DNA of 64,000 bases, taken from positions 2,418,001 through 2,482,000 of the forward strand of contig NC_009614.1 of the NCBI RefSeq assembly GCF_000012825.1, given 5' to 3'. Positions 47,101 to 56,113 of this stretch are shown piece by piece (the first letter of the stretch is position 1; each line of letters begins with the position of its first letter). The position numbers and the translations under genes are program-made. The stretch comes from Phocaeicola vulgatus ATCC 8482. GTDB lineage: Bacteria; Bacteroidota; Bacteroidia; Bacteroidales; Bacteroidaceae. The notes below the pieces were generated by a model that saw only the letters and a program-made list of their open reading frames with translations, made no database searches and was not told where the DNA came from.

Positions 47101-47520
47101 TTATTTGAATCTTCGTTCACCTACAATCAGGAAAAGCTCGTCTTTCAACTCGTCCGGCAGTTCTATTCCACGCAATTGCAGGCTACGGCTCCATCCGGCT
47201 ACTTCATCTTCTTTACAAGTGTACATGATTTCCCGAAATTCTTCCACTTCTTCTTCATTATAACCATTTGAGGGACGGCCGCGAAAGCGGTCCAGTTCCT
47301 CGTCATCATAATATTCTATTTTTTTGCTGACAGCGGCAAGCAGGCTTTCTTTTTCACAAATTTCATGTTGCCCACAACATTCAGCGTCTGCTTCCACTAT
47401 TTCGGGAGCAGCCTTCAATTCTCCGCTTTCTATCTTTTTTTGTATCTGGCGGTTGTGTAAAACTCCCACTGTCATGGCGATACCTGCCAAAATAATCAGA
47501 CCAATAATAAGTATGAGCAT
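47101..47520 (-). CDS. Membrane-anchored cytoplasmic-facing protein with Cys cluster, uncharacterised
   Basis: 139 residues: one N-terminal hydrophobic helix (LILIIGLIILAGIAMTVGV), then a soluble part with the Cys cluster ECCGQHEIC (Cys48, 49, 55) and another Cys at 102. Acidic and charged segments follow. I do not recognise a known domain; similar Bacteroides proteins are sometimes labelled phospholipase, which I cannot support. It lies 4 bases after aroA and 52 before a metal-ion ABC permease, and the CxHxxC-like pattern could hold a metal. That is inference. Confidence 0.65.
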   Translation of the reverse strand: MLILIIGLIILAGIAMTVGVLHNRQIQKKIESGELKAAPEIVEADAECCGQHEICEKESLLAAVSKKIEYYDDEELDRFRGRPSNGYNEEEVEEFREIMYTCKEDEVAGWSRSLQLRGIELPDELKDELFLIVGERRFK

Positions 47521-47524
47521 AACT

Positions 47525-48754
47525 TTATACCTCCTCTATTATAAAACCAGCTTTCTTTAAATCTTCCCAATAGTAAGGATAGGATTTTGAAACGACCTGT
47601 GGATTATTAATCCGGATTTCGGGCATTACTACACAAGCCGGAGCGAATGCCATAGCCATACGGTGGTCCTCATAAGTGTCAATGGCAACATCAGCGGTCA
47701 TTTCACATCGTTCACCTTCCCAAGACAGAATACGATCATCTGTTTCATGAAGTATATATCCTAGCTTTCCCATTTCTTGTATCAAGGCTGCCATACGGTC
47801 TGTTTCTTTAATCTTCAAACTTTGTAAGCCTGAGAAGCGGAAGGGAATATTCATTAACGCACAAGTGACGACAAACGTTTGTGCCAAATCCGGTTGGTTG
47901 ATGAAATCATAATCCAGCCGTTCGGTTATTTTATCGGTCTTTTTCAATGTTACCGTTTTATTTCCATAAATACTTTCGATTCCTAGTAACTGGAAAATTT
48001 CAGCCACTTTACTGTCCCCTTGATAGCTTGTTTCGAATAATCCCGGTAAGATGATTTCCGCTTTGTTGGAAAGAGCGGCTATCTGATACCAATATGAAGC
48101 TGCGCTCCAATCACTTTCCACGTAGAAAGGTATGGATTGGTAGGGTTGCGGCTCAACTTTTAGTTGATATTCATTGAGCCATTTGGCTCTAGCACCAAAA
48201 TCGTTCATCAGCTGCAGGGTAAGGTTGATATAAGGGCGGGATATGATTTCTCCTGTCAGTGTAAGGGTCAGTCCGTTACTTAGTATAGGGGCAATCATCA
48301 ATAAGGCTGAGATATATTGAGAACTGACATTACCCGGCAGGCTGATGGTATCTTTCTGCAGTTTGTGCCCGGTGATACGCAGAGGAGGATATCCGTCATT
48401 GATTATGTATTCAATTTCTGCTCCCAGCTCACGTAAAGCATTGACCAACACCTGGATAGGACGTTGTTGCATACGTTGTGTACCAGTGATGATCCGTGTT
48501 CCCGGAGTGACGGACAAATAAGCAGTAAGAAAGCGCATGGCTGTTCCGGCTGCCATAATGTCTATGGTATTTTTGCCGTCATTTAAGGCGTGAATCATTA
48601 CTTGGGTATCATCGCAGTCAGATAGGTTCTCAAGTTGGAATGTTCTATTTCCCAGTGCATTGATTATCAATGCACGGTTGCTGATACTCTTGGAAGAGGG
48701 GAGCTGGATAGTTGTATGTATTTGAGCGGGTGCCGTTACTTTTATTTGCATCAT
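47525..48754 (-). CDS. aroA: 3-phosphoshikimate 1-carboxyvinyltransferase (EPSP synthase)
   Basis: Adds the enolpyruvyl group to shikimate-3-phosphate in the shikimate pathway. The 409-residue protein has LPSSKSISNRALI at the start and AAGTAMRFLTA (about 75-90), both conserved substrate-binding motifs, plus TDRMAA near the end (KETDRMAALI). Spacing to the next gene is 4 bases. It is on a minus-strand run with the metal permease and tsaE. Confidence 0.96.
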   Translation of the reverse strand: MMQIKVTAPAQIHTTIQLPSSKSISNRALIINALGNRTFQLENLSDCDDTQVMIHALNDGKNTIDIMAAGTAMRFLTAYLSVTPGTRIITGTQRMQQRPIQVLVNALRELGAEIEYIINDGYPPLRITGHKLQKDTISLPGNVSSQYISALLMIAPILSNGLTLTLTGEIISRPYINLTLQLMNDFGARAKWLNEYQLKVEPQPYQSIPFYVESDWSAASYWYQIAALSNKAEIILPGLFETSYQGDSKVAEIFQLLGIESIYGNKTVTLKKTDKITERLDYDFINQPDLAQTFVVTCALMNIPFRFSGLQSLKIKETDRMAALIQEMGKLGYILHETDDRILSWEGERCEMTADVAIDTYEDHRMAMAFAPACVVMPEIRINNPQVVSKSYPYYWEDLKKAGFIIEEV

Positions 48755-48787
48755 ACCTTATATAATATAATAATGTGTATCGGATTG

Positions 48788-48795
48788 CAAAGGTA
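48788..48795 (-). promoter_or_regulatory. -7 box for the aroA operon
   Basis: Reads TACCTTTG on the minus strand, 34 bases before the aroA start. Confidence 0.6.
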
Positions 48796-48851
48796 GGAAT
48801 ATTATCTTAATACTTGAAGGTTGCTACTTAAAAAAGGAGGCCGGAGAGTAT

Positions 48852-48895
48852 AAAAAAGCCGGGAACATGGAAAGGTGGTTGTTTTGTTCCCGGCC
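48852..48895 (-). terminator. Terminator after the class I aldolase
   Basis: GCCGGGAACA (48858-48867) pairs exactly with TGTTCCCGGC (48885-48894). The six A residues at 48852-48857 read as T on the minus strand. It is 18 bases after the aldolase stop. Confidence 0.85.
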
Positions 48896-48912
48896 CGGAC
48901 ATATAATGAAAG

Positions 48913-49965
48913 TTAAGCTATAGTGATGCTTGAATCCAAATAAACATCTTGAATGGTATTTAGCAATTCAATTCCGTCTTTCATTGGTTTTTGAAAGGCT
49001 TTACGTCCACTTATGAGGCCCATACCTCCGGCACGTTTATTGACGATTGCTGTTATTACTGCGTCTTTTAGATCAGAACTGCCATGAGATTCACCTCCAG
49101 AGTTGATTAATCCTACACGTCCCATGTATCCATTGGCTACTTGATAGCGACAGAGGTCGATAGGATGTTCTGAAGTCAGTTCGGTATAAACTTTATCATT
49201 TGTCTTTCCGAATTTAATGGCTGTAAAGCCACCGTTATTGACCGGTAATTTCTGTTTTACAATATCTGCCTTGATAGTAACTCCCAAATGATTGGCTTGT
49301 CCGGTCAAATCGGCTGCTGCATGATAATCTACACCGTCTTTTTTAAAAGCATTGTTACGTAAGTAACACCATAAAATAGTAGCCATGCCTAGTTCGTGGG
49401 CATATTCAAAAGCTTCCGCTATTTCAACCAGTTGTCTGCGGCTCTGTTCAGAACCGAAATAGATAGTGGCACCTACTGCTACAGCCCCCATATTCCAGGC
49501 TTCTTTTACAGTACCAAACATCACTTGGTCGTAAGAATTGGGATAAGTCAATAATTCATTGTGATTTAGTTTGGCAATAAAAGGAATCTTGTGGGCGTAT
49601 TTGCGGGCAACGGAACCTAATACTCCGAAAGTAGAGGCTACGGCATTACAGCCCCCCTCAATAGCGAGTTTTACAATATTTTCCGGATCAAAGTAAAGTG
49701 GATTGGGAGCAAATGAGGCTCCTGCTGTATGTTCTATGCCTTGGTCTACAGGAAGAATAGATACATACCCTGTATTTGCAAGTCGCCCGTGTCCTAACAG
49801 GGTTTGAATACTGCTCAGGGTACGAATATTGCGGTCTGATGATATCCAAGTATCATCAATGGTGCTTGAAGAAGGGATATGGATTAATGATTTATCTATA
49901 GTTCTACAGGTGTGCTCTAAATAAAATGCTGCTTGGTCACCCAATAAATTTGTTATTTTACTCAT
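48913..49965 (-). CDS. Fructose-bisphosphate aldolase, class I (DhnA/FbaB type)
   Basis: A 350-residue aldolase of the archaeal-type class I (Schiff-base) family, cleaving fructose-1,6-bisphosphate in glycolysis. The motifs [15 protein letters not shown] and [14 protein letters not shown], then [23 protein letters not shown] and the GGESHGSS phosphate loop, match DhnA-type aldolases; the Schiff-base lysine probably sits in the IKADIVKQ or AKLNHN stretch. It is followed by a terminator, and gpmA lies upstream on the same strand. Confidence 0.93.
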   Translation of the reverse strand: MSKITNLLGDQAAFYLEHTCRTIDKSLIHIPSSSTIDDTWISSDRNIRTLSSIQTLLGHGRLANTGYVSILPVDQGIEHTAGASFAPNPLYFDPENIVKLAIEGGCNAVASTFGVLGSVARKYAHKIPFIAKLNHNELLTYPNSYDQVMFGTVKEAWNMGAVAVGATIYFGSEQSRRQLVEIAEAFEYAHELGMATILWCYLRNNAFKKDGVDYHAAADLTGQANHLGVTIKADIVKQKLPVNNGGFTAIKFGKTNDKVYTELTSEHPIDLCRYQVANGYMGRVGLINSGGESHGSSDLKDAVITAIVNKRAGGMGLISGRKAFQKPMKDGIELLNTIQDVYLDSSITIA

Positions 49966-50116
49966 ACTCTTTTTTCTTTAATTGATTAATAATCTTTTAT
50001 CCATAATGTTTTCTTTCTAGTATAAAAGCGTATGATTGCGTTTGAATGCACTATTGAAAACACTATTTTGATGTATTCTCCATTCTGTGATGGAGGTTTC
50101 GGACAGCGCAGGAAAA

Positions 50117-50878
50117 TTATTTCCTGCCACCGGGGTTGGTTTTTCCTTGATCGGCTACAGCTTCCATTAGTTTTTTTATTTTTTCCGGATCTCCCAAAAA
50201 GTAGTCTTTCTTCAAATTCAGGTCATTATCAAACTCGAATACATACGGAACAGCAGTAGGTAGATTAAGACCTACAATTTCCTCATCCGGTATATGTTTC
50301 AAATATTTAATAATTCCTCTGAGGCTGTTTCCGTGAGCTACTACCAGCAGTTCGTTTGCTGTAGCTAGATTGGGGAAGATGATGCATTTCCAATAAGGTA
50401 ATATACGTTCTACTGTTTCTTTCAGAGATTCGGTACGTGGAAGATCTTTGTCAGGAACTTCTTTATAACGGGTATCTGTTTTCGGATTGCGCGGATCATC
50501 TTCCGGTAGGGCATTGGGGGCTACGTTAAAACTACGGCGCCATATCAAGACTTGTTCTTCTCCGTATTTAGAAGCTGTTTCGCTTTTGTTTAATCCTTGC
50601 AATGCGCCATAATGTTTCTCATTTAGGCGCCAACTTTTCTCTACAGGTATCCAGTCTTGATCCATTTTATCTAGGACACAGTTTAATGTTTTGACCGCAC
50701 GCTTTAAAAAAGAAGTGTAAGCTTTATCAAAATGAAATCCTTTTTCTTTTAAGAGTATACCTGCTTGGTTGGCATCAGCGATACCTTTTTCGGTTAAATC
50801 TACATCTGTCCATCCTGTAAAACGGTTGTCTTTGTTCCAAGTACTTTCTCCATGGCGGAGTAATACGATTCTTTTCAT
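50117..50878 (-). CDS. gpmA: 2,3-bisphosphoglycerate-dependent phosphoglycerate mutase
   Basis: Interconverts 2- and 3-phosphoglycerate in glycolysis. I chose the ATG at 50876-50878 ([12 protein letters not shown]), giving 253 residues; the longer in-frame start is rejected because MKRIVL is the family's usual start. The phosphohistidine is His9 in LRHGESTWN, with [12 protein letters not shown] and [11 protein letters not shown] carrying the second His. A TAATTTTG -7 box lies 47 bases upstream. Confidence 0.96.
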   Translation of the reverse strand: MKRIVLLRHGESTWNKDNRFTGWTDVDLTEKGIADANQAGILLKEKGFHFDKAYTSFLKRAVKTLNCVLDKMDQDWIPVEKSWRLNEKHYGALQGLNKSETASKYGEEQVLIWRRSFNVAPNALPEDDPRNPKTDTRYKEVPDKDLPRTESLKETVERILPYWKCIIFPNLATANELLVVAHGNSLRGIIKYLKHIPDEEIVGLNLPTAVPYVFEFDNDLNLKKDYFLGDPEKIKKLMEAVADQGKTNPGGRK

Positions 50879-50924
50879 TTGTTCTCCTTTCTTTATTACC
50901 CGGTAATACATTTTCTGTTGGCGG

Positions 50925-50932
50925 CAAAATTA
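50925..50932 (-). promoter_or_regulatory. -7 box for gpmA
   Basis: Reads TAATTTTG on the minus strand, 47 bases before the chosen gpmA start. Confidence 0.5.
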
Positions 50933-51041
50933 GTTGTAGCATACATACTTATCAATACCCATTAATTATGAATTTAACAGCGGAAGGCAAGGTTTTGTTT
51001 CTCTTTTTATTATTTTTGTACTTTGTAATTAAACACATGCC

Positions 51042-51830
51042 ATGAAAAGAATTAAAACAGGACTAACGGGATTTATATTAGGAGATTGGTTGGGAATGCC
51101 TTACAGGGGAAAAGGAAAAGGGACATTTAAACCTATGTGGACAAAATCTTATCTTCGGGGAGACAAATGTTCAGGAAATACTTCGATGTTATTATGTGCT
51201 TTGGACAGTCGTTGTAATTTGGAACTTTATCAGCAGAATTTAAGAGATTGGTATTTTAATAGAAAGTATACAGGAGAAAACATTGAGTTTGATATTGATC
51301 AGGTAACCCAAAAAGCAATCATGAAAAATTTCAGGGGAGTGTCTTCGGATTCTAATAGCGGCAACCGTAGTTTGATGGGATGTTGTGTTTTGGCTTTTTC
51401 GCCTTTATCTAAAGAAGAGATTTTTCCTTTTATTAAGATTACTCATAATAGTCGTTATAGCTTTAAGTATACTTGGTTTTTTATTGAGTTTATTCGTTGC
51501 CTGTTGGAGTATGAAGATAAAGGACAGGCATTACAGCAGGCTGAGCAGAGATGTGGTGTGGAGGTTAACAGGCAAAATCTTTGTAATGGAAGCTTTGTTG
51601 TAGATACGGTGGAGTCAGTGGTCAATTGGTTTATGGCAGGAAATAGTTATAAGGAGTGCGTATTTTCGGCTATAAACTCAGGTAAGTCAAGTGATGCGGT
51701 AGGAGCATTGACAGGTTTGCTGGCGGGAATATATTATGGATTAGAATTAAAGAATGGAGTGAAAGGGTTTGAAACAATGGAATCTTATATTGATTCATTT
51801 ATCCAGTACCTTAATCATCCCACTCTTTAA
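51042..51830 (+). CDS. ADP-ribosylglycohydrolase-like protein with altered metal site
   Basis: 262 residues with the ARH/DraG fold pattern: FILGDWLGMPYRGK at the start, GNRSLMGCCVLAF (about 107-119), and INSGKSSDAVGALTGLLAGIYYG (about 211-233) for the usual NxGGDTDTxxAxxGxxxGAxxG. The first di-Asp motif (TDDT) reads SGNT (44-47), and the GGDTD motif has lost its first Asp (GKSSD, position 216 is Ser), so at least three metal ligands are absent. It is probably inactive as a hydrolase or has another role. It converges with dinB and the 3' ends overlap by 20 bases. Confidence 0.72.
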   Translation: MKRIKTGLTGFILGDWLGMPYRGKGKGTFKPMWTKSYLRGDKCSGNTSMLLCALDSRCNLELYQQNLRDWYFNRKYTGENIEFDIDQVTQKAIMKNFRGVSSDSNSGNRSLMGCCVLAFSPLSKEEIFPFIKITHNSRYSFKYTWFFIEFIRCLLEYEDKGQALQQAEQRCGVEVNRQNLCNGSFVVDTVESVVNWFMAGNSYKECVFSAINSGKSSDAVGALTGLLAGIYYGLELKNGVKGFETMESYIDSFIQYLNHPTL

Positions 51831-52896
51831 ATTCCAATGAAAGTTGTTCCCATTGTTTTTTTATTTCTTCTTTTGGATTAGATACGGATAGTCCGATAAG
51901 GCGGATGGGGTGGCTTTCATAATCAATTTCTTTCAGTAATTTTTTTGCTAAAGGAAGAATTTTATCCATGCTTGTCAGTTCACTGTCTTGAGTGATGCTG
52001 CGGGTTATTTGGTTAAAGTCATGGAATTTTATTTTTAAAGTAAGTGTATTACCACTGAAATTAGTGCGTTTCAGTCTTTCTAGCAATTCGGTGACTACAT
52101 GATATAGTTCAATGATGGCGGAAGAATGAAGAGAAATGTCTTTTTCCAATGTATGTTCGCATCCTACGGACTTACGGATTCTTATGGGTTCTACAGGACG
52201 GAGGTCTATGCCTCGTGCAAAATCGTAATATAGATTACCTGCTTTGCCAAACTGTCGGGTAAGCATTTCTAAAGTGCAGGCTTGTAATTGGGTACCATTA
52301 TGAATACCTAATGCGTGCATTTTTTGGGCTGTGACCGGACCTACTCCCCAAAAAGATTCGATGGGAAGATGGGCGATGAAATCCAATGCTTGGTCGGGAT
52401 GTATTGTACATAATCCGTCGGGTTTGCGGTAATCCGATGCTATTTTGGCTAGAAATTTGTTATAAGAGACCCCGGCTGAAGCTATCAATCCCAATTCTTT
52501 GCGGATACGCTTTTTTATATCTTTGGCTATATCTATAGCAAGTGAAAAGCCTGCTTTATTTTCAGTTACATCCAGAAAGGCTTCGTCTAGTGACAGAGGC
52601 TCTATGATATCTGTATAGGTATGAAAGATATCGTGTATCTGCCGGGATACAGCTTTATATACATTCATCCGCCCTGGAACAAAAATCAGTTCTGGGCAAA
52701 GTCTTTTGGCTTTTTGTGATGACATGGCGGAATGTACTCCGTAACGACGGGCTTCGTAACTGGCAGCAGCTACCACACCTCGTTCTTCAGCGTGTCCCAC
52801 AGCAAGCGGTTTTCCACATAATTCGGGGTTGTCACGCTGTTCTACCGATGCGTAGAATGCATCCATATCGATATGTATTATTTTGCGTTCGGACAT
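51811..52896 (-). CDS. dinB: DNA polymerase IV (Y-family translesion polymerase)
   Basis: Copies past damaged bases. I chose ATG 52894-52896 (MSERKIIHIDMDAFYASVEQ in part); a neighbouring ATG at 52900-52902 is also possible. Upstream in-frame codons lie before the -7 box at 52916-52923 and cannot be translated from that transcript. The catalytic acids sit in HIDMDAFYASVE and LSLDEAFLDV, and SYEARRYGV is the finger motif. The stop overlaps the ARH-like gene by 20 bases. Confidence 0.95.
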   Translation of the reverse strand: MSERKIIHIDMDAFYASVEQRDNPELCGKPLAVGHAEERGVVAAASYEARRYGVHSAMSSQKAKRLCPELIFVPGRMNVYKAVSRQIHDIFHTYTDIIEPLSLDEAFLDVTENKAGFSLAIDIAKDIKKRIRKELGLIASAGVSYNKFLAKIASDYRKPDGLCTIHPDQALDFIAHLPIESFWGVGPVTAQKMHALGIHNGTQLQACTLEMLTRQFGKAGNLYYDFARGIDLRPVEPIRIRKSVGCEHTLEKDISLHSSAIIELYHVVTELLERLKRTNFSGNTLTLKIKFHDFNQITRSITQDSELTSMDKILPLAKKLLKEIDYESHPIRLIGLSVSNPKEEIKKQWEQLSLEFKEWDD

Positions 52897-52915
52897 CTTC
52901 ATGAAATTTGTAGAG

Positions 52916-52923
52916 CAAAGGTA
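52916..52923 (-). promoter_or_regulatory. -7 box for dinB
   Basis: Reads TACCTTTG on the minus strand, 14-20 bases before the two candidate dinB starts. It excludes the longer ORF start at 53016. No LexA-like operator was recognised. Confidence 0.6.
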
Positions 52924-53112
52924 TGAAAAAGGTTTTTGGTTGATGAGTTCTTTAACAGCTTTATTTGTTATATTTTCATTAATGTTATTTCTGTATAACG
53001 AATACGAGAGAGACACATAAGAACTGCCCCTTTTATTTATCTGATGATGCGAAATTTCCGCTGGGCCCCGAATATTGGTTTCGGTAAGGTAAGATCAATG
53101 TTGGGTAGTATA

Positions 53113-53148
53113 ATAAAAAGAAGGAGTTAGTTTTCACTAAACTCCTTC
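53113..53148 (-). terminator. Terminator after tRNA-Pro
   Basis: On the minus strand GAAGGAGTTTAGT pairs with ACTAACTCCTTC with one bulge, and then a T-run follows. It lies 13 bases after the tRNA 3' end. Confidence 0.75.
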
Positions 53149-53160
53149 ATGCTCAGCTTG

Positions 53161-53235
53161 TCGGGGTGACTGGATTCGAACCAGCGACCACACGCCCCCC
53201 AGACGCGTACTCTAACCGGGCTGAGCTACACCCCG
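53161..53235 (-). tRNA. tRNA-Pro (anticodon GGG)
   Basis: On the minus strand the acceptor CGGGGTG pairs with CACCCCG, followed by discriminator A. The D arm GCTC/GAGT, the anticodon stem CGCGT/GCGTG with loop CTGGGGG, and the T arm GCTGG-TTCGAAT-CCAGT all fold. The anticodon triplet in the loop is GGG, decoding CCC/CCU proline codons. The CCA end is not encoded. The total is 75 bases. Confidence 0.96.
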
Positions 53236-53335
53236 AATTGCGGATGCAAAGGTACGGCTTTTTTTGGTATTTGCAAATATTCTCTGTACTTTTTTACATT
53301 AAAAGTGCATCTTTTTATGCAAGGTATTGATGAAA

Positions 53336-54196
53336 CTAATAAGTCGATTCCCTATATTCAGAGGGAGACATATTGGTGTGTCTTTTAAAAAAACGACCTA
53401 AAGCAGACTGGTTCAGGAACTTAGTTCTGATTGTTATTTCCTGAATATTAAGAGAACTGTTTTTCAATAATTCTTTTATCTCCAGTAATGAATAATCTAT
53501 AATCCAGTCCTTAGGAGATTTTCCACTGGTTTCTTTAACTACTTCAGACAGATATTTGGAAGAAACATGAAGTTTGTCGGCATAAAAGATAACCTCTTTA
53601 TGCTCTCTGTAGTTGTCCATCATTAGCGTATAGAATCTATGCGTTAAATCTTCTTTACGTGTTGTACTTGTATTATTTCTATGATTGATGTAATTTTCAA
53701 AATCGTTATATAAATCTAGGAATATAATTCTTAGCAGAGCTATAATTGCTTCTCTGGAAAAACTTTTGGGAAGTTTGATCCGACTCTTCAGTAACGTATA
53801 ATAATTCATGAAATACTGCATCTCTTGTTCCGGCAAGGGATAAAGGAAACGAGATTTCATGTAAGAGAAAAATTGAGGAGAAAAACTCCTGATAGTTTTT
53901 ATTACATCATAGAAAAATGTGTTTGAAAGTGTAAAATAGTTTGTTGTGAAATGAGGACTTGTCTCTATGACTGAGACTAGCAGTCCCGGCATAAAGACAA
54001 AAACATCATGTGGGTGTATAGTATATTCTTGAGAATCCATTCTTATTTTAGCATTTCCTTGTATACAGATTCCAATAGTACATATAGGGGTATAAGAAGG
54101 GCAATCTGTAATGGGCAATGTTGATGCATTAGATTGCATGCAAAATTCATTCTCTAATATATCTTCTCTATTCTTTTCAAATTCCTTATATAACAT
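53336..54196 (-). CDS. AraC-family transcriptional regulator
   Basis: 286 residues with an N-terminal cupin-like sensor half (about 25-170; QEYTIHPHDVFVFMPG) and a C-terminal double helix-turn-helix: KLHVSSKYLSEVVKETSGKS and IQEITIRTKFLNQSALGRFFKR, ending in the family motif MSPSEYR. The ligand and targets are unknown. A TATTTTTG -7 box lies 24 bases upstream. Nothing next to it is an obvious target; aroB is upstream on the same strand and tRNA-Pro downstream. Confidence 0.94.
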   Translation of the reverse strand: MLYKEFEKNREDILENEFCMQSNASTLPITDCPSYTPICTIGICIQGNAKIRMDSQEYTIHPHDVFVFMPGLLVSVIETSPHFTTNYFTLSNTFFYDVIKTIRSFSPQFFSYMKSRFLYPLPEQEMQYFMNYYTLLKSRIKLPKSFSREAIIALLRIIFLDLYNDFENYINHRNNTSTTRKEDLTHRFYTLMMDNYREHKEVIFYADKLHVSSKYLSEVVKETSGKSPKDWIIDYSLLEIKELLKNSSLNIQEITIRTKFLNQSALGRFFKRHTNMSPSEYRESTY

Positions 54197-54219
54197 TTAT
54201 ACCAACCAATTATATAATG

Positions 54220-54227
54220 CAAAAATA
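54220..54227 (-). promoter_or_regulatory. -7 box for the AraC regulator
   Basis: Reads TATTTTTG on the minus strand, 24 bases before the start codon. Confidence 0.5.
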
Positions 54228-54423
54228 GGGTTTCTGAAGCATTGAAAAGTTGATCAATGGTATTTAGGAACAATTTTACGGAAAAAAGGTGCTTTATATT
54301 TGTCTTTTTTAAATGATTGTCCTGTTTTTTAACTAATGTATTATAAATACTCTAATTGCTTGATTGTTAAAAGTTTGATCGATTATAATTGGGAATAAAT
54401 AAAAGATGTTTTTATTGTATCGG

Positions 54424-54458
54424 ACAGATGGAAAGTTTGTATAATCCTTTCCATCTGT
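54424..54458 (-). terminator. Hairpin after aroB
   Basis: ACAGATGGAAAG (54424-54435) pairs exactly with CTTTCCATCTGT (54447-54458), loop 11. It is 12 bases after the aroB stop. There is no immediate T-run on the minus strand, so efficiency is uncertain. Confidence 0.55.
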
Positions 54459-54469
54459 TTGAAGGGAGA

Positions 54470-55531
54470 TCAGCAACCCATGGATTCATGATAAAAATCC
54501 AGCATTTCAAAAATTTCGTCTTTACTTGCCGATTGATTAATCTGTATATTTCCTATTTCAGTTAATAGGGTGAAATTGATAATGCCTGCTGAGTTTTTCT
54601 TATCATGTTTCATGAATTCATAGAGGCGTTCATATTGTTTGCAATTAAAAGGCATAACTCCATAATGTTCTTTGACGAACAGGATGGTCTGACGTAGCTT
54701 GTCTTTAGGAAAACCAGTTTTGATATGGGAGAAATAAAGTTCACAAACTATTCCCCATGCCACAGCGTAACCATGTAATATCGGATGCTGTGTTTCTAAT
54801 GCCAGACTTTCAAAAGCATGCCCTACGGTGTGTCCCAGATTTAAAGCTTTGCGGATTCCTCTTTCAAAAGGATCCTGTTCCACTATATCTTCTTTAATCT
54901 GTACAGATTTTCCGACTAAAGTCTGTAAGACCTTGTAATCTATATTGTTGAAGTCAAATTTCAACAATTCTATCCAATGATCATGGGTGCTGATAAGACC
55001 ATGTTTCAACATTTCAGCGTATCCGGACAATAGATTGCGAATATCCAGTGATTTTAGAAAATTAGCGTCAATCAATACACTTTCGGCAGGAGAGAAGACT
55101 CCGATCTCATTCTTTAATCCGTTGAAATTGATTCCGGTCTTGCCTCCTACAGATGCATCAACCATAGCCAGCAGTGTGGTAGGAATATTAATATATTTGA
55201 TCCCTCGTTTGAAAGTTGATGCGGCGAATCCTCCTAAATCTGTAACCATCCCTCCACCTAAATTGATAAGTAGCGAATGACGGCTTGCACCTTTATCTCC
55301 CAACTCTTTCCATACATATGCCAGTGTTTCCAAGTTTTTGTGCACATCTTCAGCCCCTATATAAATAAAATGGGCATTTTTAATACAATCAAATTCTGAT
55401 AAAACAGGAATGCAAAGTTCACGTGTATGTTCGTCAGCCAAGACAAATAATTTGTCATGTGGGCATTGGTTTATTGCCTTATTGAGATTTTCTTCTAAGT
55501 TATGGCAGATAATAACTTCTTGTTTACTCAT
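54470..55531 (-). CDS. aroB: 3-dehydroquinate synthase
   Basis: Second step of the shikimate pathway, converting DAHP to dehydroquinate with NAD and a divalent metal. The 353-residue protein has GGGMVTDLGGFAASTFKRGI (NAD site), PTTLLAMVDASVGGKTGIN, and the metal ligands in EMLKHG, LGHTVGHAFE and LHGYAVAWG. A TAAATTTG -7 box lies 20 bases upstream of its start. Confidence 0.97.
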   Translation of the reverse strand: MSKQEVIICHNLEENLNKAINQCPHDKLFVLADEHTRELCIPVLSEFDCIKNAHFIYIGAEDVHKNLETLAYVWKELGDKGASRHSLLINLGGGMVTDLGGFAASTFKRGIKYINIPTTLLAMVDASVGGKTGINFNGLKNEIGVFSPAESVLIDANFLKSLDIRNLLSGYAEMLKHGLISTHDHWIELLKFDFNNIDYKVLQTLVGKSVQIKEDIVEQDPFERGIRKALNLGHTVGHAFESLALETQHPILHGYAVAWGIVCELYFSHIKTGFPKDKLRQTILFVKEHYGVMPFNCKQYERLYEFMKHDKKNSAGIINFTLLTEIGNIQINQSASKDEIFEMLDFYHESMGC

Positions 55532-55550
55532 ATTTTCTATTATTTGCCTG

Positions 55551-55558
55551 CAAATTTA
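55551..55558 (-). promoter_or_regulatory. -7 box for aroB
   Basis: Reads TAAATTTG on the minus strand, 20 bases before the start codon. Confidence 0.5.
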
Positions 55559-55611
55559 GGTAAAAAAGCAAAAAGATGACCGTTCTTTGCTTACAAATAA
55601 TTACTTTTGTA

Positions 55612-55619
55612 CGTTAAAA
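55612..55619 (+). promoter_or_regulatory. -7 box for the 134-residue membrane protein
   Basis: TACTTTTG, with TTTG at 55586-55589 upstream (22 bases between). The chosen start is 9 bases downstream, giving a short leader. Confidence 0.55.
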
Positions 55620-55628
55620 TATAAAATA

Positions 55629-56033
55629 ATGAAAGGAATTTTACCGGTTTATTGTAGGACGATGGGATATGTTGTTCTGTTGTTGTCTGTTTTCGTACCG
55701 TTGTTCATGTTTATGTTTGGCATGATAAACGATAGTAACCTGTTGTTTACAAAGGCTTCTATCAAGTTACTTATCTGGTTTTCTTTGTTTATGATCTTCT
55801 TGGCAAAAGTGAAGGATGAGAATGAGAAGATTTCCCGAATACGTATCAAGGCTATTTGTTATGCTATTTATTTGTTGGGCATTTATTATATTGTAATGTT
55901 GGTCAGAGGAGTATATAATGGAAATCTGGAAGAAGCGGATAATTCCATTGCTATAGTTTATATGGTTTTTAATGTTATTTGTCTGGAATTTGGTGTACAA
56001 AAAAGCCGGGTTGACCGATTGTTTAAGAAATAA
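55629..56033 (+). CDS. Small hypothetical membrane protein
   Basis: The ATG at 55629 (MKGILPVYCRTMGY) gives 134 residues; the upstream start lies within the promoter. Four hydrophobic segments are visible (YVVLLLSVFVPLFMFMFG; LLIWFSLFMIFLA; ICYAIYLLGIYYIVMLV; IAIVYMVFNVICLEF), with charged loops and a basic tail (SRVDRLFKK). I do not recognise a domain. It is divergent from aroB and precedes the beta-barrel gene by 80 bases on the same strand. Confidence 0.7.
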   Translation: MKGILPVYCRTMGYVVLLLSVFVPLFMFMFGMINDSNLLFTKASIKLLIWFSLFMIFLAKVKDENEKISRIRIKAICYAIYLLGIYYIVMLVRGVYNGNLEEADNSIAIVYMVFNVICLEFGVQKSRVDRLFKK

Positions 56034-56113
56034 ATACATTTTTCCGTTAAACCTTTTGTCGACAAGAGTGTCCAAAGGACATTAGGCATTAAAATTTCAA
56101 GGAAAAAGAAAAA

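Noticed and set aside
52897..53016. N-terminal extension of dinB by 40 codons
   Set aside because: The -7 promoter box at 52916-52923 lies inside the extension, and DinB proteins start near MSERKIIHIDMD.
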